Source: DASSBG01 sp964583865 (GTDB lineage Bacteria > Pseudomonadota > Gammaproteobacteria > Xanthomonadales > Rhodanobacteraceae). From it: DNA of 5,203 nt. The position numbers and the translations under genes are program-made. Shown in pieces: positions 3,319 to 5,203 of this stretch. Location of the stretch: positions 1 through 5,203 of the forward strand of contig CAZOXZ010000169.1 in NCBI GenBank assembly GCA_964583865.1. The letters run 5' to 3'. The notes under the pieces are model-generated. The model did no database searches and was not told the origin of the DNA. It was given only the letters and a program-made list of their open reading frames with translations. The stretch's first letter is position 1. Each line of letters opens with the position of its first letter.

Positions 3319-5203
3319 TCATGCGGCGGCAGTCCGTTGCGTGGCCGCTTGCAGCAGGCGCTGGATCATTTCCGCCAGACCGCGCGAGTTGTCAGCACGC
3401 GCCACGAGTTCGCGCAGGGCCGCCTCGGCGTATTCACGGCGCACCGGTTCCAGCCGGCTCCAGCCATTGAAACCGTTGGCCAGACGCGCGGCCAGCTGCG
3501 GGTTCAAGGTGTCGATGTCGACCAGCAGACGGGCGAGTAACTGGACCCCGCCGCCGTCGGTGCGATGAAAACCGGTCGGGTTGGCACGGCTGAATGCGCC
3601 GATGAGTGCCTGCACCTTGTTGGGGTTGCGCAGGCTGAAGGCCGGGTCGTCAAGCAACGCCGTGATCCGCTCCAGGGTGGCCTCGCCGGGGACTGTGGCT
3701 TGCAGGCTGAACCACTTGTCCAGGGCGAGCAGGTCACCGTCAAACGCCCTGCGGAAGCGTCCCAGAGCATCGTCGGCCCAGGCCGGTGCATGGCGCTGCA
3801 GGTTGGCCAGTGCACCCAGGCGGTCGGTCATGCAGTGTGCGTGGTCATACTGCTGCATGGCCAGCGTGGCGCTGATGTCGGCTCCCGTGCGACAAAGCAA
3901 CTCCAGCACGGCATTCTTCAGTCGCCGCGCGGCACGTGCCGCTGGTGTTGTGGCACCATCCTCGGCAGCGGCCAGCTTCTGGTAGCGCTGCGCCAGAACT
4001 TCACCACCGATGCAGCTGGCAAGGCCGTTCAGCATGGCTTCGCGGGCCGCGTGTACGGCTGCCGGGTCCAGCGGCATGACCTTCTCGCTCAGCTCTATCT
4101 CGCTCGCCGGTCGCAGCAGGCAGCCCAGCAGCGAGGCGTCGCTGTCGTCGTCGGCCACGAGGCTTGCCAGCGCGGCTTGCCAGTGGTGGTCGGCGTCGCC
4201 AGTCGCGCCGTTGATGCGCTCCATGAACGCACGTTCGGCCAGCTGTGCCCCGGCCTGCCAGCGGTTGTAGTCGTCCGGCTCGTGGCGCATCAACACCGCC
4301 AGATCCGTGTTGGACTGTTCGGTTTCCAGTGCCACGGGCGCGGAGAAACCGCGCAGCAGGGATACCACCGGACGCGTGGCCACATCGTGGAACACGAATT
4401 GCTGGCGTGCCTCGGTCAGCACCAGGAAACGTGACTCATCGTTGCCGCTTTTCTCGTCCTGCAACCGCGCCGTGACGGGCTGACCGCCCTCGTCCAGCAG
4501 CAAGGTGGCAATGGGAATGGGCAAGGGCTGCTTGTCAGGTTGGCCGGGCGTGGGCGCCGTGGCTTGGCGGACATCCAGCGTCAGCGTCCGCGCCTCGGCG
4601 TCGTATGCTGTGGCCACGTGCACTTGTGGCGTCCCGGCTTGCGCGTACCAGGCCAGATACGGCGTCAGGTCCAGGTCGTTGGCGTCGCCCAGTGCGGCCA
4701 CGAAGTCATCGATGGTGACGGCCTGGCCGTCGTGGCGGTCAAAGTACAGGTCCGTGCCACGGCGGAAGCGTTCCGGGCCCAGGCGCGTGGCCATCATGCG
4801 GACCAGTTCGGCGCCTTTCTCGTAGATCGTGGCCGTGTAGAAATTGTTGATCTCGCTGTAGCTGTCCGGGCGCACCGAATGCGCCAACGGGCCGCCATCC
4901 TCGGCAAACTGCACTTGCTTCAGGCGGGTCACGTCGTCGATGCGTTGTACCAGTTTCGAGGTCATGTCGCCGGCGAAACTCTGCTCGCGGAACACCGTGA
5001 AGCCTTCCTTCAACGACAGCTCGAACCAGTCGCGGCAGGTGACGCGGTTGCCGGACCAGTTGTGGAAGTACTCATGGCCGATGACGGCCTCGACGTGGCG
5101 ATAATCCTCGTCGGTGCTGCTGGCCGGGTCGATGAGCAGGTACTTGGCGTTGAAGATGTTCAGGCCCTTGTTTTCCATCGCGCCCATGTTGAAGTCGTGG
5201 GTG
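3319..5203 (-). CDS. pepN: Aminopeptidase N (M1 family, PepN), C-terminal 627 residues
   Basis: This zinc metallopeptidase removes N-terminal residues from peptides in the cytoplasm during protein and peptide turnover. The start lies beyond the right edge; about 255 residues are missing compared with the ~870-residue E. coli enzyme. Counting from the methionine of MGAMENKG (5187), the substrate-binding GAMEN motif is at residues 2-6. The zinc site HEYFHNW has ligands His38 and His42, catalytic Glu39 and third ligand Glu61 (in LSLKEG). Tyr122 (in IYEKGAE) matches E. coli Tyr381, which stabilises the transition state. All key residues are present, so the enzyme should be active. A beta-sandwich-type domain (DUF3458 region, around residue 180 on) and a helical C-terminal domain follow. 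They include DKWFSLQAT, NPNKVQALIGAF and NPQLAARLANGFNGW, collinear with E. coli PepN. The product ends in RTAAA at a TGA (3321-3319). The frame continues unbroken to the window edge as THDFN ahead of MGAMEN. It is the first of two same-strand genes, but no functional link to the lipoprotein is evident. Confidence 0.97.
   Translation of the reverse strand, partial: THDFNMGAMENKGLNIFNAKYLLIDPASSTDEDYRHVEAVIGHEYFHNWSGNRVTCRDWFELSLKEGFTVFREQSFAGDMTSKLVQRIDDVTRLKQVQFAEDGGPLAHSVRPDSYSEINNFYTATIYEKGAELVRMMATRLGPERFRRGTDLYFDRHDGQAVTIDDFVAALGDANDLDLTPYLAWYAQAGTPQVHVATAYDAEARTLTLDVRQATAPTPGQPDKQPLPIPIATLLLDEGGQPVTARLQDEKSGNDESRFLVLTEARQQFVFHDVATRPVVSLLRGFSAPVALETEQSNTDLAVLMRHEPDDYNRWQAGAQLAERAFMERINGATGDADHHWQAALASLVADDDSDASLLGCLLRPASEIELSEKVMPLDPAAVHAAREAMLNGLASCIGGEVLAQRYQKLAAAEDGATTPAARAARRLKNAVLELLCRTGADISATLAMQQYDHAHCMTDRLGALANLQRHAPAWADDALGRFRRAFDGDLLALDKWFSLQATVPGEATLERITALLDDPAFSLRNPNKVQALIGAFSRANPTGFHRTDGGGVQLLARLLVDIDTLNPQLAARLANGFNGWSRLEPVRREYAEAALRELVARADNSRGLAEMIQRLLQAATQRTAAA

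Noticed and set aside
3565..4434. Plus-strand frame of about 289 codons
   Set aside because: It lies entirely antisense to pepN, whose protein matches the M1 family throughout.

Overview
This 5.2-kb window is GC-rich chromosomal DNA. It most likely comes from a gammaproteobacterium of the Xanthomonadales (Lysobacterales) type. The evidence is two housekeeping proteins, MnmG and PepN, that align closely with their E. coli homologues as remembered, high GC at third codon positions, a GC-rich palindromic intergenic repeat, and a Tyr/Gly/Trp-rich lipoprotein of a kind common in that order. The order is an inference; no taxonomic marker gene is present.

Layout, left to right. The 5' half of mnmG (tRNA wobble-uridine modification) lies on the minus strand at 1-997 and runs off the left edge. 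It has a good Shine-Dalgarno sequence and an extended -10 promoter. A 571-bp region (998-1568) with no recognisable protein family follows, but it is not empty. It holds a near-consensus sigma-54 promoter (1105-1121). Immediately downstream is a compactly foldable segment ending in a textbook intrinsic terminator (1212-1235), which I read as a sigma-54-dependent small RNA of about 105 nt. Next is an unassigned inverted-repeat element whose arms interleave in pseudoknot order (1242-1324). A second sigma-54 promoter, identical to the first over 17 nt, lies at 1512-1528. It precedes a small, unrecognised 69-residue gene with a GTG start (1569-1778).

Two 106-bp tandem units, each built of several hairpins, plus a 16-bp partial third (1873-2100), separate that gene from the convergent minus-strand lipoprotein gene (2104-3183). 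The lipoprotein has a lipobox, a Tyr/Gly/Trp-rich middle and a basic Arg/Pro/Ser-rich tail. Upstream of it on the same strand is pepN (3319-5203), which encodes the M1 aminopeptidase N. Its zinc site is complete, but its N-terminal part lies beyond the right edge.

mnmG and pepN are ordinary housekeeping genes and show no obvious link to each other. The part worth attention is the 1.1-kb interval between mnmG and the lipoprotein gene. Two copies of the same sigma-54 promoter there appear to control an RNA and a small protein together, which suggests a small regulon under one enhancer-binding activator. No activator gene is in the window. No CRISPR array, tRNA, rRNA, transposase or origin was seen.
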